Of a stretch of DNA of 64,000 nt, positions 14,220 through 27,022 are shown one piece after another (the stretch's first letter is position 1; the number at the start of each line of letters is the position of its first letter). The notes below the pieces were generated by a model, which did no database searches, was not told the DNA's origin, and worked only from the letters and a program-made list of their open reading frames with translations. A program made the translations under genes and the position numbers. The stretch lies in assembly GCA_003024785.1 (NCBI GenBank), contig PUQB01000350.1, forward strand, positions 197,919 through 261,918, given 5' to 3'. Origin of the DNA: Selaginella tamariscina. Its lineage: Eukaryota > Streptophyta > Lycopodiopsida > Selaginellales > Selaginellaceae.

Positions 14220-17200
14220 ATGGAGGAGAGTCCAGTAACTGTTGATGAGAAGGTAAAGTGTACACATGAACAACCACTAGTTAACAATGATAGTGGTAAA
14301 GAGGATATAGTTAGTATAGCTTTAGTGAAGGAAGACAACAATATGAATACTAAGAGTAAACCGGACTTGAACACGGAGGTAAACCGGAAAGCTCAGAAGA
14401 CAGAGAGGATGATGATGTTGTCGTTCTTCCAAGGTATAGTCTTGTAAAATATTACTAGACATATGTTCTGTATAACGAATAGATGGTTTCTATTAACACA
14501 TACATGCTAGATGTGTGTGTGCGCGTGTGCGTGATGCCTCTAAACGAGTACTTCATTAGTAAAATCTTATGTTTTCTTTATATGTCTGTGTCTGTTTTAC
14601 ATCTGTTGTGCCCAATATCGAGCATTTGGATTCTAATATCTACTTTCTGTTGTATTGCGAACTAATACATGTAAGGATTAATATGCCATATATAAGGAAA
14701 ACTATAAGTAGTATGAAGTACGTGCGCGTGTGTGAGAAAGAGATGCTCATTTGTGAGCAGACACTTGTAAAAATAGTGTATAGATTGTATTCTATACATA
14801 TATCATTTCATACCATTTATAACGTCTGTGTTATATTAACAACTATTATACTTATTCAGGAGCATGGAGAAAGTAGCTAAAGACGATTTACTTCTCACAC
14901 TTGGGGCAGCTGGGGATCGGACAAGGAACCAACAAAGAGAAAACACAAGGCAAGTGTCTAGCAGCAGCAGACATATCATTATCACTTGGTTCGTCAATGA
15001 AAGCAACAAGCATGAGCATCCGCACGATGTCCACACATCAACGGTCTCAAAATCGTTTCTTCACAACGCCAGCTGCTCACTTACACACGACTCTTTTGAA
15101 GAACTTAACTCCAGTGCTACACAGTACGTATATCCATGTCTGTGTATTCGTTATATAAAACTATCTATATATCATAACGTATCCTTCTACAGGCATATAA
15201 GCAACGATAATGAGACGGTTTCACATGGTGGCTTATTTTCTCATCTTGCTAAACCACCTGAAAACGGTCAAGCTCAAGGTAGTTTAAGGAGTTCAAGTAT
15301 AATGGATAATCCTCCCAAGTGGAATTCTTACAATCTGGAGAAGTACCATGCTATGTTTCCCAGATCTCAAAAGGTTATATATTATATATATGATACATAT
15401 GTGTGTGTATGGCGTATGTATACACATACATTTGTGCGAAGAATAAGCTAATGTCCGGTTAACGTATATAGGGATTTCGTTTGAAGCATGCTGGAACAAG
15501 GAGAAGCAAGCACAACAGGGGCGATGAAAGGTCTGAGAGTCGTATAGGACTATATGAGATAGCAGCGGATCCAATCCCCACTGTTGCTCATAAACTCCAG
15601 GTAGCTTATCTATCTATATACATGCATAATACAATATGAATGTGTATATGTAGATTTCATATGAGCCTATCGTGTGTGTGTGTGTGTGTGTGTTTGTATG
15701 TTTGTATTTATATACACGTACAGTATTGTGTGTGTGATAGTTTGCTTGTTTTTCAGGAGCTGCCTGATATATTCCTTGAGGATTTGAAGAAGTCACTAAT
15801 TGAGCTGTTATCAAGTGTTGATAAGCGAGACGAGTTTCTACGTTTACAAAGAATTTTACAGCGTAGAAACGACCTGTCATCCGAGACCCTCTACCTTGCA
15901 CACCGTACACAGCTCGAGATCCTCGTTGCCATGAAAACAGGCATCCAGGTAAAGGCGTGTACATATATATAATTACTTTGTGTGTGTTATATGTGTATGT
16001 ATGTGTATACATGTATGAAAATTATAATTGCTTGCAACCAAAATATCTATCCATACAGGGTTTTAAACTGCTTTATAATTTATATACTAACAAAAACACA
16101 CACAATGTTTTTGTTTGTCAGGCATTTGTTCTTCGTGAGAATCCATTATCAACCTCGGCTCTGGTGGAGATTTTCCTACAGAAACGTTGCCGGAACTTTG
16201 CATGCCAGAACCAGCTTCCGGCAGACGATTGTGACTGCCAGTTTTGCTCACAGAAAGAAGGCTTCTGCAATGCATGTATGTGCATAGCCTGTTCAAAGTT
16301 CGACTTTATGTCCAACACATGCCGGTGGGTCGGATGCGACTTCTGCCTCCATTGGTGCCACACGGACTGCGGGATACGGCTGTCCTACATAAAACCCGGA
16401 CAGCCCGTACACGTCCGAGATGGGCAGCTCGGACAGTCCATACAGTCTGAGATGCAGTTTTTCTGTGTTGCGTGTGGGCATTCCTCGGACTTGTTCGGGT
16501 TTGTACGAGAGGTTTTCTCGACTTACTCGAAGGAGTGGAGTCCGGATGTTCTTCGACAGGAGCTGGACTGTATACAGAGGATATTTAGGAAAGAGTCAGG
16601 ATATGAGGGGTAAGCAGCTGTGCTGGATCTCGGAACGCATGCTCGGCAAAGTCGAGGGATGCAATAATACATCGGAGATTTTGCGATACACTCATTCGAT
16701 TCTTCCAAGGTTTGATACATATGATATATGCACATATTTGTGCGTGCGCGTATACATGGATGGTTATGTATTCGTGCTACATACCGCCATACATGCATTG
16801 ACACACGCAGATGTACATTTATGATGTCGTAGCCCGACAATTCTATATGTAGATGAGTATGTATTGTGTGCATGTATAGTATATACACTCATAAACACGT
16901 ATACACACTTGTAACTTATGTATAACTTATATTTTTAGTTCTTTCTCTCTTTGCATGCTTTTTCTATCTATGTTTCTAGGGTTTTGCTGTACACACGCAC
17001 ATCTGTATGTGTGCGTGCATATACATCTCTTACAACCGTGTGTTTTGTGATTATACTATACTTCGAACCACAATATAAAGAGAGAGTCAAACTGTTGATA
17101 TCACAGATGGGAAAGTGGACGTGGAGAAGGTGAATGGGAATCTGAAGGCGGCAAAGGAGCCTGGTTTCATCACCGAAGACATGGTGAAGATGATAAAGAA

Positions 17201-17591
17201 TGTAGAGCACCATAGCATGGCACAACAGGAGCTTGAGTACAGCAGGGCCAGGAAGAGGACGGAGATAGAAGAGATGGAGAGCTTGATACACATAAAACAA
17301 GCCGAAGCCAAGATGTTCCAGTTACGGGCAGACGAGGCAAAGCTGGAGGCGGAGAGGCTCAGGAAGATCGTCGTGGCCAAGAGCGAGAAGATTGAAGAGG
17401 AGTATGTTGCAAAGGGATACAGGCTGCACTTAAATGAGGCCATTGAGAAGAGGAAGAGGTGCTTTGTGGAGTACCAGATGCTCGAGCAGGGGTTACAGGA
17501 CTACAACTCTATGAAGACTAAGCTGGTTACCGATGTTCATGACGTGCTTAAGAAGATGGACGTTATTAAACGCACCAGGTTGAATGTTTAG
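14220..17591 (+). CDS. OBE: OBERON-like PHD-finger protein
   Basis: Probable exons: 14220-14433 (or to 14443), 14860-15123, 15193-15373, 15472-15600, 15757-15948, 16122 to about 16711, and 17107-17591. The conserved stretch EIAADPIPTVAHKLQ continues across an intron into ELPDIFLEDLKKSL, as in OBERON proteins. It is followed by the Cys/His-rich PHD region at 16180-16500 (CDCQFC, GFCNACMC, CRWVGCDFCLHWCHTDC, FFCVACG) and a long C-terminal coiled coil (17115-17560). OBERON proteins are nuclear PHD readers needed for meristem maintenance and auxin responses in Arabidopsis. Oddities: the early part (14860-15120) has family-like stretches in two frames, and near 16605 the frame steps by one base between the PHD exon and the following conserved RGKQLCW segment. 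The join from 16.71 to 17.11 kb is unresolved. Either the gene is decaying or the assembly has small indels. Confidence 0.85.
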
Positions 17592-19659
17592 TGTAGTACT
17601 GTATGTGTTTTTCTAAATAGTGGAGTGTAATGTTTGTCATGTTCTTGTATTTCACATATATGGGAGTATTCTAGGAATATTTCATATGTGCAATTTAACT
17701 AAATTATAAATGGATTTAAGCTGGTATTGTTTAATTAAAATTTTTTTCATTAATTTTATAATTTTTGAATTTTAAAGTATAATAATTCATTAAATAAATA
17801 TGTTCAATTTATTGATAAATGCTAACATAAATATATTTGCTATCCTGATGGATTACAATATAAAATTTTATTAGTTTTTAGTTTTGGTTTTAAATTAAAG
17901 TTTTATGAGTATATATGTAAATTTAAAACCTCCATTTTGAAGTATATAATTTCTGCCTATCTTATTTTATTTTTATAAACGAATACAAATTGCATTCCAA
18001 ATATAAACACATACATCTACAAATATATAATGCTGTGTTATAAGACTGTTTATATTGATATAATATTTATTACATGTTAACATTTGAAAACACTCGTATA
18101 CATACATCCACGTCAGAAACACGTCAATTTAGTGCTTAGTTACAAAATTAAATTCTTATAAAACTTATATTAATTAATATATGCAATTGAAATATCCACA
18201 ATGATTTAATATAAATACATATATTTTTGATAGTATAGATTTTTATAGAGTTATAATTTTATTGTTTACATTCTTTTAATTAAATTAACATTCTATAAAA
18301 TTATAATTTCATTATCGTATTTTTATAAAATTTATAAATTATTTATTTAATTATTATTGTTTGTGTTTTGAATATGTGTAAGCAGCTACAATGCAATGAA
18401 AAGTTGAGATAATATATATATTTTATATGAAGACGGTCCTTATGAGGGTATTTTTATGTTACATATATAATTATATATACAATTATGACATAACTCTACA
18501 TAAACTAATCCTAATCACTATTATATTATGCCGTTGAAATTGATATGAGATATTTATGAAGTTCTATCCATGTTATGATTTAAAATCCTCATTATTAAAA
18601 TCCTTCATTATGATTATTATTATACAGTTAAATTATATAACTAATTTACACTCATCTTACTTTTACACTTACCTAGTACACTAGTTTATATTAAACTCTT
18701 ATAAGCATATTTTTGTTTTCCATGTTAAAATAATTTAAAAAATGAAATTATGGTAAATGCAGATTGAAACCGACGACAGTTGGTTTTTATTAAAGAGGGA
18801 ACTTGTTCACATAATCGATATTGTTATACTTTTTATTTATCTTATTAAGATTCCTTATAAACGTTGAGTTCTTTGAGAATTCCAGCAGTGTTTTATAATA
18901 AATAAAATATATTGATAACATATTAATCCTTAATTAAATAGCTGATAAAGAGTTCAAAATTCCAGTTTAAATTAAACTCTTAAAAACATATTTTTGTTTT
19001 ATATATCATAAACATCATTACTCACTTAACCTGGAATCCTGAAAACAAACAAACTACACTACTGTTAGTATAGTTCATTATGTAATTTCTTACATATATA
19101 TACTAAAATAAAAGTTTGCCACATTAATAATACCACACACACACACACACACACGCATATTCAAATTAGACATACTTTCACAATTTTTAATTAACTTTGG
19201 ACATTTTTTGTATTTAAATAACAAATGTTATTTATATGTAATTAGAAATTGACTGGGATTAGTAAGTAAATTTTGATGCATATTAAGAATAAAATTTTAA
19301 TACATTAATTGAATGAAGTGTTTTATGTGAATTTATAAATTAAATTTCTATATAGAAGTTAATTTTTTATAGATTAACTGGATAATTAAATAGAATTTAA
19401 TTTTTACAGATATCTTTTGCTTGTAGAAATTATAATTAAATATTCATAGCATTTGTTATTGTAATAATGGTCGTATTCTTATGCGCTGGTAGAGATATGT
19501 GCCTTTCGAAACATTGACAACTCACGTGAAGTCACGACCTGTAACATGGATATATAATAAATTAAATATATCCATACTGTACTAACATATATTACTCCCC
19601 ACGTGTTTTGCAAACAATTGACATTTCAATATAAATATTTGGGAAAATTACATTTATAT

Positions 19660-19694
<35 letters not shown>

Positions 19695-19840
19695 ATACGA
19701 CTTCAAAGTCCATAAGTTTTCAATGTTCATGAATCTGTTTGTTTACTAACTTCCATGTTCTTAAGCGCATCATTAATATTCAAAATATACGTATTAACTC
19801 TTCACGTTTCTCTCGTGGCCACTTGTAGTCTAGATAGGAG
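17592..19840. other. AT-rich intergenic DNA
   Basis: Strongly AT-rich spacer between the OBERON-like gene and the papain-like gene, with (CA)n tracts at about 19134-19154 and 19663-19690. I see no gene or ordered repeat. Confidence 0.6.
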
Positions 19841-19847
19841 TATATAA
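19841..19847 (+). promoter_or_regulatory. TATA-box-like site before the papain-like gene
   Basis: TATATAA lies 33 bp before the ATG at 19880. If used, the transcript would have a very short leader. Confidence 0.4.
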
Positions 19848-19879
19848 GATACACAAACTAATCTAGATAGGCTATCATA

Positions 19880-21587
19880 ATGGGGTGTGGCTTCTTCACT
19901 GTGCTTATAGTGTGTTCACTTGTGCTTGCTGCTGCTACAGAGGACCGAGATCCAGGTTTCAAACCTGAGGACCTCGAGTCCGATGAAACAATCCCAGATT
20001 GTATGGAAGATGGTGCAAGGAGCATGGGAAAGCACACTCCAATGTATGTTCTGTGCATGTGCGTGTGTGTATACATGTGTATGTGTATTGTTGACCTTCT
20101 TTGTGTCCTGACAGGAAGCCGAGCGGCTGCACAGGCTGGGAGTGTTTAAGAACAAGCTTTTCCAAATTCAGGAACATAATGCTGCTGGTCACTCTTATTG
20201 GCTTGGACTGAATCAGTTCTCTGATACGACCCAGGAAGAGATTGAAGCTCAATTCTCTCCTGTCCCATGTAAGCGTGTATCTTGTTTATCTATAATTAAC
20301 TAATAATATCGTGTTTACAGTAGAAGGTTTGATCCGTAACAAACCTTCTTCGGACAAGGTTACACACTCGCAACTTAATGGCATACCGGAGTCAATTGAC
20401 TGGAGACGGAAGGGTGCGGTAACTGGCATCAAGGACGTTGGTAGTTGCAAAGGTGCGTGTGTGTGTGTGAGAGAGAGAGAGAGAGCACTCACACGCATAC
20501 ACCAGGAGGAGCGTGGACATATGCGAGCGCTGGTGCGTAGAGGGCAGCCTGAAGGTGAATGGGTATCCACTGCAGGATCTTTCCGGACAGCAACTACTGG
20601 ATTGTGTTCCCGAAACGAAAAAATGTAGTTTCGGTAACCCGCTCTATGCTTTGAAGTACATTGAGAAGAATGGAATCACCAAGAACAGTATCTATCCATT
20701 CACTGGTGCAAACGTGTCCTGCAAAGCACTAGTAAGTTACATGCACACACACATGTGTGTGTGTATCTGATGCGCCTTCTCTTGCAGCCACCTAATAGTT
20801 TCCTAGTCACAATCAATGGTTCGGAGCAGCTGTATGGATCGTCCGATGACACAGATTTGCTTAATGCAGTTGCTCGTCAACCAGTTGCCGTGATAATAGA
20901 TGGCTCACCCCAGCAGTTTATTGATTATAAAGGAGTAAGTACCCGAGCGAGAGAATGTTTCTTTACTTGTGTGTATTAACTTACTTTTGTATGTGACAGG
21001 GAATATACAGTGGTCCTTTTACTCCTTATAAGCCCTCAAACATGAGTATAGGTGTGCTTGTAGTTGGTTACGGAACATACAATGGTACCGACTTTTGGAT
21101 AGTGAAGAATGCATGGGGCTTTGGATGGGGTGAAGCTGGGTACATACGTATAATACGTAAGGGAGGTCCACCGTATGGTATGTTGAATATTAATGCGTTT
21201 CCATCGTATGCTATTGGTGCTGTTCCTGGTACAAATGCACCGCCAGCGTGCGGATCCGATCAGAAGTGTCCCTCTGGTATGACTTGTTGCTGTAAAGAAC
21301 CTGCCCTTGGCTCAAAGTGTACTCTCCACATGTGCTGCCCTAGTAAGTACTCCAACTGCCAGGGTGGCTGCTGCACTGAGGTACTACATTGTTATGTACA
21401 CACACACGTGCGTGTGCGTGTGTGTTATTCTATAGTTACTTTCAGAGATATGCAGTTATACAATACACATGTTATATATGTATAATGGTTTGATTGTACT
21501 GATTAATGGTGTCTTTTGCAGAAGAAAAATGTGGGTTTTGGTGAAGTTGTTTTCACTACACAGAACTATAGCAGCAGTGGAATGTGA
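19880..21587 (+). CDS. Papain-fold, granulin-tailed protein, probably non-catalytic
   Basis: Seven exons: 19880-20043, 20114-20268, 20321-20452, about 20509-20731, 20788-20934, 21000-21380 and 21522-21587. It has a hydrophobic signal peptide, an inhibitor prodomain (LYGRWCKEHGKAHSN, then YWLGLNQFSDTTQEE), a mature domain starting IPESIDWRRKGAVTG, and a Cys-rich granulin-like tail (CPSGMTCCCKE, HMCCPSKYSNC). This is the layout of RD21-type vacuolar papain-like proteases. The active site differs: where papains read CGSCW this reads CKGAW, so the nucleophile position is Ala, and the His of the usual HAV/HGV before LVVGYG is replaced (MSIGV). The Asn region (IVKNAWG) is kept. One-base frame steps interrupt the reading near 20000, at a run of five T near 20160, and near 20530. 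It may be a decaying gene, or a non-catalytic homologue in an imperfect assembly. Confidence 0.8.
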
Positions 21588-22650
21588 AAAAACCATTATA
21601 AAATAATAACTATAAACTTATATAATAATAATTTAGTTTATAGTTTTAAAAAGTAAAGTGTAGTTATTTAGAACATTATAGCATATATTACCACACACAC
21701 ACATATTTCATTGATTTTATTTTATTTCATTTTAGTCCTTATATAAAGTGACTAATATTTAGATTTGCTTAAATGAAAATTAATTATTAAAAATTTATAA
21801 ATTAGATTCTAATGAAACATTGTCACAAGTGAATAAGCACCAAGAAGAAACCACTACGTACCACATGCACGTATATACATGCATGCATACACACAACGTG
21901 TGCATGCATTATGTAGACATGGGTGTGTGTGTGTGTGCGGTGCGTCTCTTTGACATTTCAAATTTTCTTCCCTTCTTTAACTCAGTTCCCGTTGCATTTT
22001 TAAACCGAGAAACAACAGTTCTCACCGTTACCACATCACTCTATAATTAGATTTTTTAATTAACTTAAATTAATATATTAAATTTAATTTAACTAGTTTA
22101 TTAAAATTATAATAAATATGCTACGATTTACCACGATTTAGCATGACACATCATTTAAATTATCAATTACAATAATCTCTTCATACTCTAAATTTAAACT
22201 CTCACACAGGTGCTACTGTTAAAATTACATATATAAAAATTGAATTATTATTTAACTAAATATTGAATAATACTTATACTAACGCTTTTGAGGATTTATT
22301 ATTCTAATGAAATAAAGTTAATATACTTATTCTAATTCAGTATTTATGTAATCTCTATTTAATAATATACGACCACAAGCGATATTAACTTGCCCCATTA
22401 GAGCACTGCACCCTCAATATTAATATTAAGGGTAACCCCTTGAATTTGTGGATTTACATAAAAGACTTTAAACAAGATGTTTATACAAGATAATTATACT
22501 GTGTGTGTATGTGTGTGTGTGCTATATAAGTTGGACTGCACAATGTTACAAAGTTGGTTTATTCTGGGCTAATAAAAAAGGTCTATGTACATAATACCAA
22601 TGTGTATATCCTCCTGTATTTTGCCGAAAAATTCATCTAGCCTCAGCTAC
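21588..22650. other. AT-rich intergenic DNA
   Basis: Spacer between two convergent genes, with (CA)n/(TG)n tracts near 21690, 21925 and 22500. No gene, RNA or ordered repeat recognised. Confidence 0.5.
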
Positions 22651-22659
22651 ATACGTCTT

Positions 22660-23114
22660 CTACAGCTACTTTCTCTACCCCACGAATCCCAGAACTCCTA
22701 CACTCATCCCCTCCTTCCCCAAAGAACTCGGAGCTTGCTCCCAACTTATCCCACTCTATCCACGACTCTGTCTCTGTCTCATGCACCTTCTCATGAGCTC
22801 CCTCTTCATGCCCGACTCTCCCTTAAACTCTCCTAAATCCCCATCAACCCCCTCAGCAGCCTCTTCAAACCTCAAGTTCACCTCAAGCCTCCCAACACGC
22901 TGACGATCGCGAAGCCCGTCCGCTCTTAAAGAGAGAGACCAATCCCATCGTCTTCGTAAGCCTCTCTCTTTTCAACCGGGCTATTATGTGGACAAGCCTC
23001 ATTCTCCTGGGATACGTGGAACAAGGGGAGAGCTTCTCCATCTTCTACTTCTTGTTCATCGTCTTCATCGTCTTCGAAAATGGATCCTACGTTCTCTAAT
23101 CCCCTCGAACTCCC
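22660..23114 (-). other. Coding-like tail beyond the stop of the ELM2/SANT-like gene
   Basis: On the minus strand the frame of the ELM2/SANT-like gene continues past the TAG at 23115-23117 to a TAA at 22926-22928. The continuation is acidic (FEDDEDDEQEVEDGEALP), like the usual tail of such nuclear proteins. Beyond it, down to about 22660, the GC-rich sequence still reads as open acidic protein (SWIEWDKLGASSEFFGEGG) in one frame. The stop may therefore be recent or an assembly error, and the original gene probably ended further left. Confidence 0.45.
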
Positions 23115-24403
23115 CTAATCCCCTTCATCTCCGTAAAACGGCCTGTGCACCTCAAACTCCACACTCTCCTCGTCCTCGTTATCTGTACGATCCCACTCTT
23201 CCCCATCACTTCCATCTGGTAAATCCCCTTCGTCATCGTCGGAATCAATGTTCATGGGATCAACCCGGTTCTGAATCGCCCTTCTTCGAAGCATAAACAC
23301 GTTGAAGTAGTAACTAACCAGCTCCTCAACCGTCCTAGTGGGAAATGCAACACGTAAGTGAAGCCAGAAGTTACGGCCCTCGGAGCCGGGTTTAGCTTGA
23401 CAACTTCCTTGAACGCTCTTTCTTCTTCCTCCGTCCATAGCTCCGCCACACACTCCCCATGTCATCAAAACCGCTTAAGTTGAAAGCCTGTCCGAGCTCC
23501 ATAGCCAGCCTTTCCCTCTCCTCCTCTATGTGAATCCTAACACAGTCTATAGAGCCCGAATCCTCGCACCTACATTCTTTTCTACCTCTCCCTACTGAAT
23601 CGTTAAACTCCCCTCTAAGCCTTCCGTCAATGGCCATACCCGAGAACTGCACCATTTACCTTCCTCCTCCGTATTCCGTAGTTCCTGGGACTCTTCCCAA
23701 GTGGGGACTCGGTTTGATAATCGGGACCAACGGGGACGCGCTTACGTGGGAGCAACGTGTCTAAGCTGATGGGGTGGAAGAATCGGTTTGGGGCTGGTGA
23801 GCTGGCACTAGATTCGTGTATTGGAAAAGAGAGCTCTAGGCTTGAGTGCTCCTGTGAGGAGCTGTTGTTATCCTTGTTTTCCAAGTCTGGAAGCTCTTTA
23901 CAGTGCTCCTCGAACCTCACCTGTTTACCATCTCATCAGCACTCTGTGTGCGTGTGTGCTTGCGTGTTACAAGCAAACTTTCTTATAAACTGGTTACTGA
24001 TTATATATATATACCCGGTTATAATCACATATATGTATTCATGCATAAACAGCACCTACGAATATCACTAAAGCTAGAAAATACACCCACATATGTATTA
24101 ATCTGCAAACGTAAAAGTATCTATCTACGATTAATTCTCTCTTTTTCAAAAGTTCAAAATGGTTCATACGACTAACACACACATTGCAAACATAGGAGTA
24201 TCTATCTATATATGTGAGCTAAGTGACTAATTCATACATACATTCATTACCTTGGGAGGGGTGTGGTTATCCTCCGAGCCATCGTCCACAACTTCTTCAT
24301 TAAGCTCGTCTTGTTCATTAACAAGCTCATCTTGCTTCAAATACTTGGACGGCTGCAAGGAAATGCATTCCTCAAGCCCCCTCTTGTGCTGTCCTATCAT
24401 CAT
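23115..24403 (-). CDS. ELM2/SANT-like nuclear protein
   Basis: Two exons on the minus strand: 24403 to 24251 (51 codons from MMIGQHKRGLEE) and 23920 to 23115, both in phase. The second exon carries LLPRKRVPVGPDYQTE, the motif that opens the conserved core of plant ELM2-domain/Myb-like proteins. It then has CVRIHIEEERERLAMELG, a SANT-like stretch (LWTEEEERAFKEVVKLNP) and VEELVSYYFNVFMLRRRAIQNRV before an acidic tail. Such proteins act in the nucleus, probably with histone deacetylase complexes; that role is family knowledge. The conserved blocks are spread over at least three frames within 23.1-23.9 kb, so the gene as written is broken or contains small sequence errors. GC content is higher than in the neighbours. 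Confidence 0.65.
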
Positions 24404-25003
24404 CGCAGATAACAGACAAAGAAGCAATATAACTGGACAAAAACTTAAAAATTAATTCATTCATTAAGCTTATTACAATAATCATAACCCTAATTAAAAA
24501 TCATTAATTAAGGTATATTCCAAGCAAGAACAAGGGTTAGGGCTTCCCCCAACGAACCTTAGAAACGCAAGAATTCGTGGATCAATCGATACAAATCGTA
24601 GATCAATCGATAGATCTAGACGCCAACAACAAAAGCCCTCTTGAAATTATGAAAAATTGATCGAAACAGAGGGTATCAAATCAACACGAATCGGGCCACG
24701 GCACAGTACACAATCCAAAAGCCCCTTGAGAAAACCCCGAATTTCAATACCCTAGTGCAAGATCTACGACCCCCACAAACACAAGGGGACAAATACGAAA
24801 CAATAACAGATATAAAAGAAGATAAAATTAAGGAAAACGAGCTTTCTGGCTATGGCGGACGGTGAGATGCAAGGTCAGATCTGGCGACTTAACCGACGTA
24901 ACGGAATATTCTCGCCGCCCGAGACGGATATTCTGCAGATATTTTTTTGTTTTCTATGCCCTATATCTGATCCACCCTAATTACAAAATTTAACCGCCTC
25001 TTT
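24404..25003. promoter_or_regulatory. 5' region of the ELM2/SANT-like gene and 3' flank of TIC22
   Basis: Both genes lie on the minus strand. This 600 bp therefore carries the leader and promoter of the ELM2/SANT-like gene and the 3' flank of TIC22. The stretch 24520-24950 is less AT-rich and has CpG sites, as expected for a transcribed leader. A telobox-like AACCCTAA occurs on the minus strand near 24535. No start site is assigned. Confidence 0.35.
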
Positions 25004-26453
25004 TCATGTCGTCACTGCCGACACCTTGTTTCCAGATTCCGCCACGTGGCTAATTGCGTCCATTCCGGGTGGAATGAATACCACGTCAGACCACCCTGAA
25101 CCATCGTCGCTAGACTGTAGTAAACGTAATTAAAAATTTAACTATATAAGAAATAAACAGTACACATGTATTTAGTTTGTATATGTATGTAGTGCATTTT
25201 ATAATTTGTAGATAGTTTATATATTTATATCAAGGTTGTCCTACCTCCATACGTTGTAATACGTCTTCCAAACTGCCTACTTGTATATCCGTGTTCGCCT
25301 TCAGAGAGGGGTTTACCTTTTGATGTTGCCTAAATGCTCCCATAAGTGCTCTCTCTAAGTCTTCCTGAAAATCATATACCGGATATTGTGTAACACGCAT
25401 ATGCGAGTATACACCTCTGTGTGTGTGTGCGTGCGTATATAAAACATGATTTACCTTGGAAAAGAATATGGGACAGAAACGACGATTGTTGCTTCTCAAT
25501 ATAAGATTGTCAGACTGCAGAACCCGCAGAATAGTAAGAAAATACATAATTGTATATGTGCATGTGCGTGTGTATATGTGTGTGTGAGAAATAACCACAT
25601 ATATCTCACCTGAAAGACGGGCACGCCATCAAAAGCTTTACCTGAATCACCTCCCTTTGCCCTCGACTGCAAGTAAAAAAACTAATACATAACAGAGTAA
25701 CTATGGATAATATACGATATGCTGTAGATATGTGTTTTTTATTACCTCGAGAGCATGCTTAACTTGTAGAGGATCTGGTAGGAAACGGAAGGCGATTCCT
25801 TCTGTTTTCAACTGATAAACCTGAGAAACAAAACAAACAGCCCCTTAGAAGAGGTCAAAAAGGGCAAAAAGGGTAAAAATTGAGAATTGACTTTATCAAG
25901 TGAAACTGCTACAATCTTTGCACCTCGTCCCAGCCCAGGCTCCCTATCTCTTACCTGTCAAACTAGAACATCAATCTATATGTGTGTATCTACATACTCA
26001 TCGAATTCTGTATGAATCTCCCAAAAGAAGCTCTTTTGGACAAATACAGTTCATTACCTGTGCAAGCAAGTCCTCGGCATCTTCATATCTGAAGCAGAAC
26101 AAGCCGAGAGATTTATTACCATTCGAGTCGGAGATGAGCACGAACTCATTGTCCTGATTGCTAACAGTGTAAACCGGAACACCATCGAGCCTCTTGGAGA
26201 CCTGCTCGGGCGCCATAGCCAAGTCGAACAGATGCCTGCCGGAGAGAGATGCAAAAGACGCCATAGCCGCCGGACGACACACATTCCTTATCGCAGTCCT
26301 CGCAAGCAGCGATTTATGCCTTGCTTCCTTGATCTTGCGGCCAAACACTTGAAGGACCTGCACGGGAAACGGAGGCGCCGTGTATCCGACGCGGATTAGA
26401 CGCTCCTGGAGGTCCGAGCAGAAGCGTCCGAGACCGAATCGGTCGTCAGCCAT
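25004..26453 (-). CDS. TIC22: TIC22-like chloroplast protein import component
   Basis: Six exons on the minus strand stay in frame: 26453-26058, 25820-25746, 25666-25610, 25514-25455, 25364-25245 and 25114-25004, giving 272 residues and a TGA stop. Conserved TIC22 segments are clear: LDGVPVYTVSN, then VYQLKTEGIAFRFLPDPLQV, the internal repeat FDGVPVFQSDNLILRSNNRRF, the EDLERAL helix, and the ending SGWSDVVFIPPG. TIC22 sits in the chloroplast intermembrane space, where it helps preproteins pass between the TOC and TIC translocons. The start is the first ATG of the conserved exon. Introns are short and two contain TG/CA microsatellites. The gene looks intact, and is the best evidence that the organism has plastids. 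Confidence 0.92.
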
Positions 26454-26985
26454 AGCCAAAAACACTGAGCCTCTCTCACAAAGATCCTAAGGGCATTGTT
26501 CGAGCTCTTTGCAGCTAAGACCCTACAAGAGAATATTCTTCCATCTAGGGTTGGCTCTGTTTTAGGGAAGTCAGAGAAGAATCGACGGCTCCGGTTTAAC
26601 ATTACAGATGGAAGAGCACGCATATTCTATTGGAATATACTTCCAGCGTTTTATGTTTAAAGATAGCTTTTGTTTATGTGCGTATAAACATAAGGATGTG
26701 TGTGTTTTTCTGTACACACCTGTATAAATTATAGATAAAAGATGTTCCTAAGCATCCACACACATACATTTTTCTATACAGTTTGATGCATAAAATAGTT
26801 ACATGATGAGACTTCACCAAGAAGGTATTTATTTTGACCTTCAATGCGAGGACAAACTCTATTACTTCTATACATTTATACACATGCACGTACACATACA
26901 CACATGTTAACTCACCTTTTCCTATTGAACAGTTTCCTTTAGCTTAGTGATAAGAAATGCTCTACACTTTCCTTCTATCAACTTT

Positions 26986-27019
<34 letters not shown>
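26454..27019 (-). promoter_or_regulatory. Upstream region of TIC22, ending in a (TA)n tract
   Basis: The first ~170 bp (26454-26625) are GC-richer and probably hold the TIC22 leader and core promoter. The remainder is AT-rich, with CA/TG microsatellite and a (TA)n run at about 26989-27019. No gene seen. Confidence 0.4.

Positions 27020-27022
<3 letters not shown>

Noticed and set aside
16712-17106. AT-AC (U12) intron in the OBERON-like gene
   Set aside because: An ATAC at the exon end would keep frame, but the following bases do not match the U12 donor consensus. A missed small exon or a sequence indel is more likely.
22585-23296. Ser/Leu/Pro-rich plus-strand frames
   Set aside because: They lie opposite the acidic tail of the minus-strand ELM2/SANT-like gene and are its complement.
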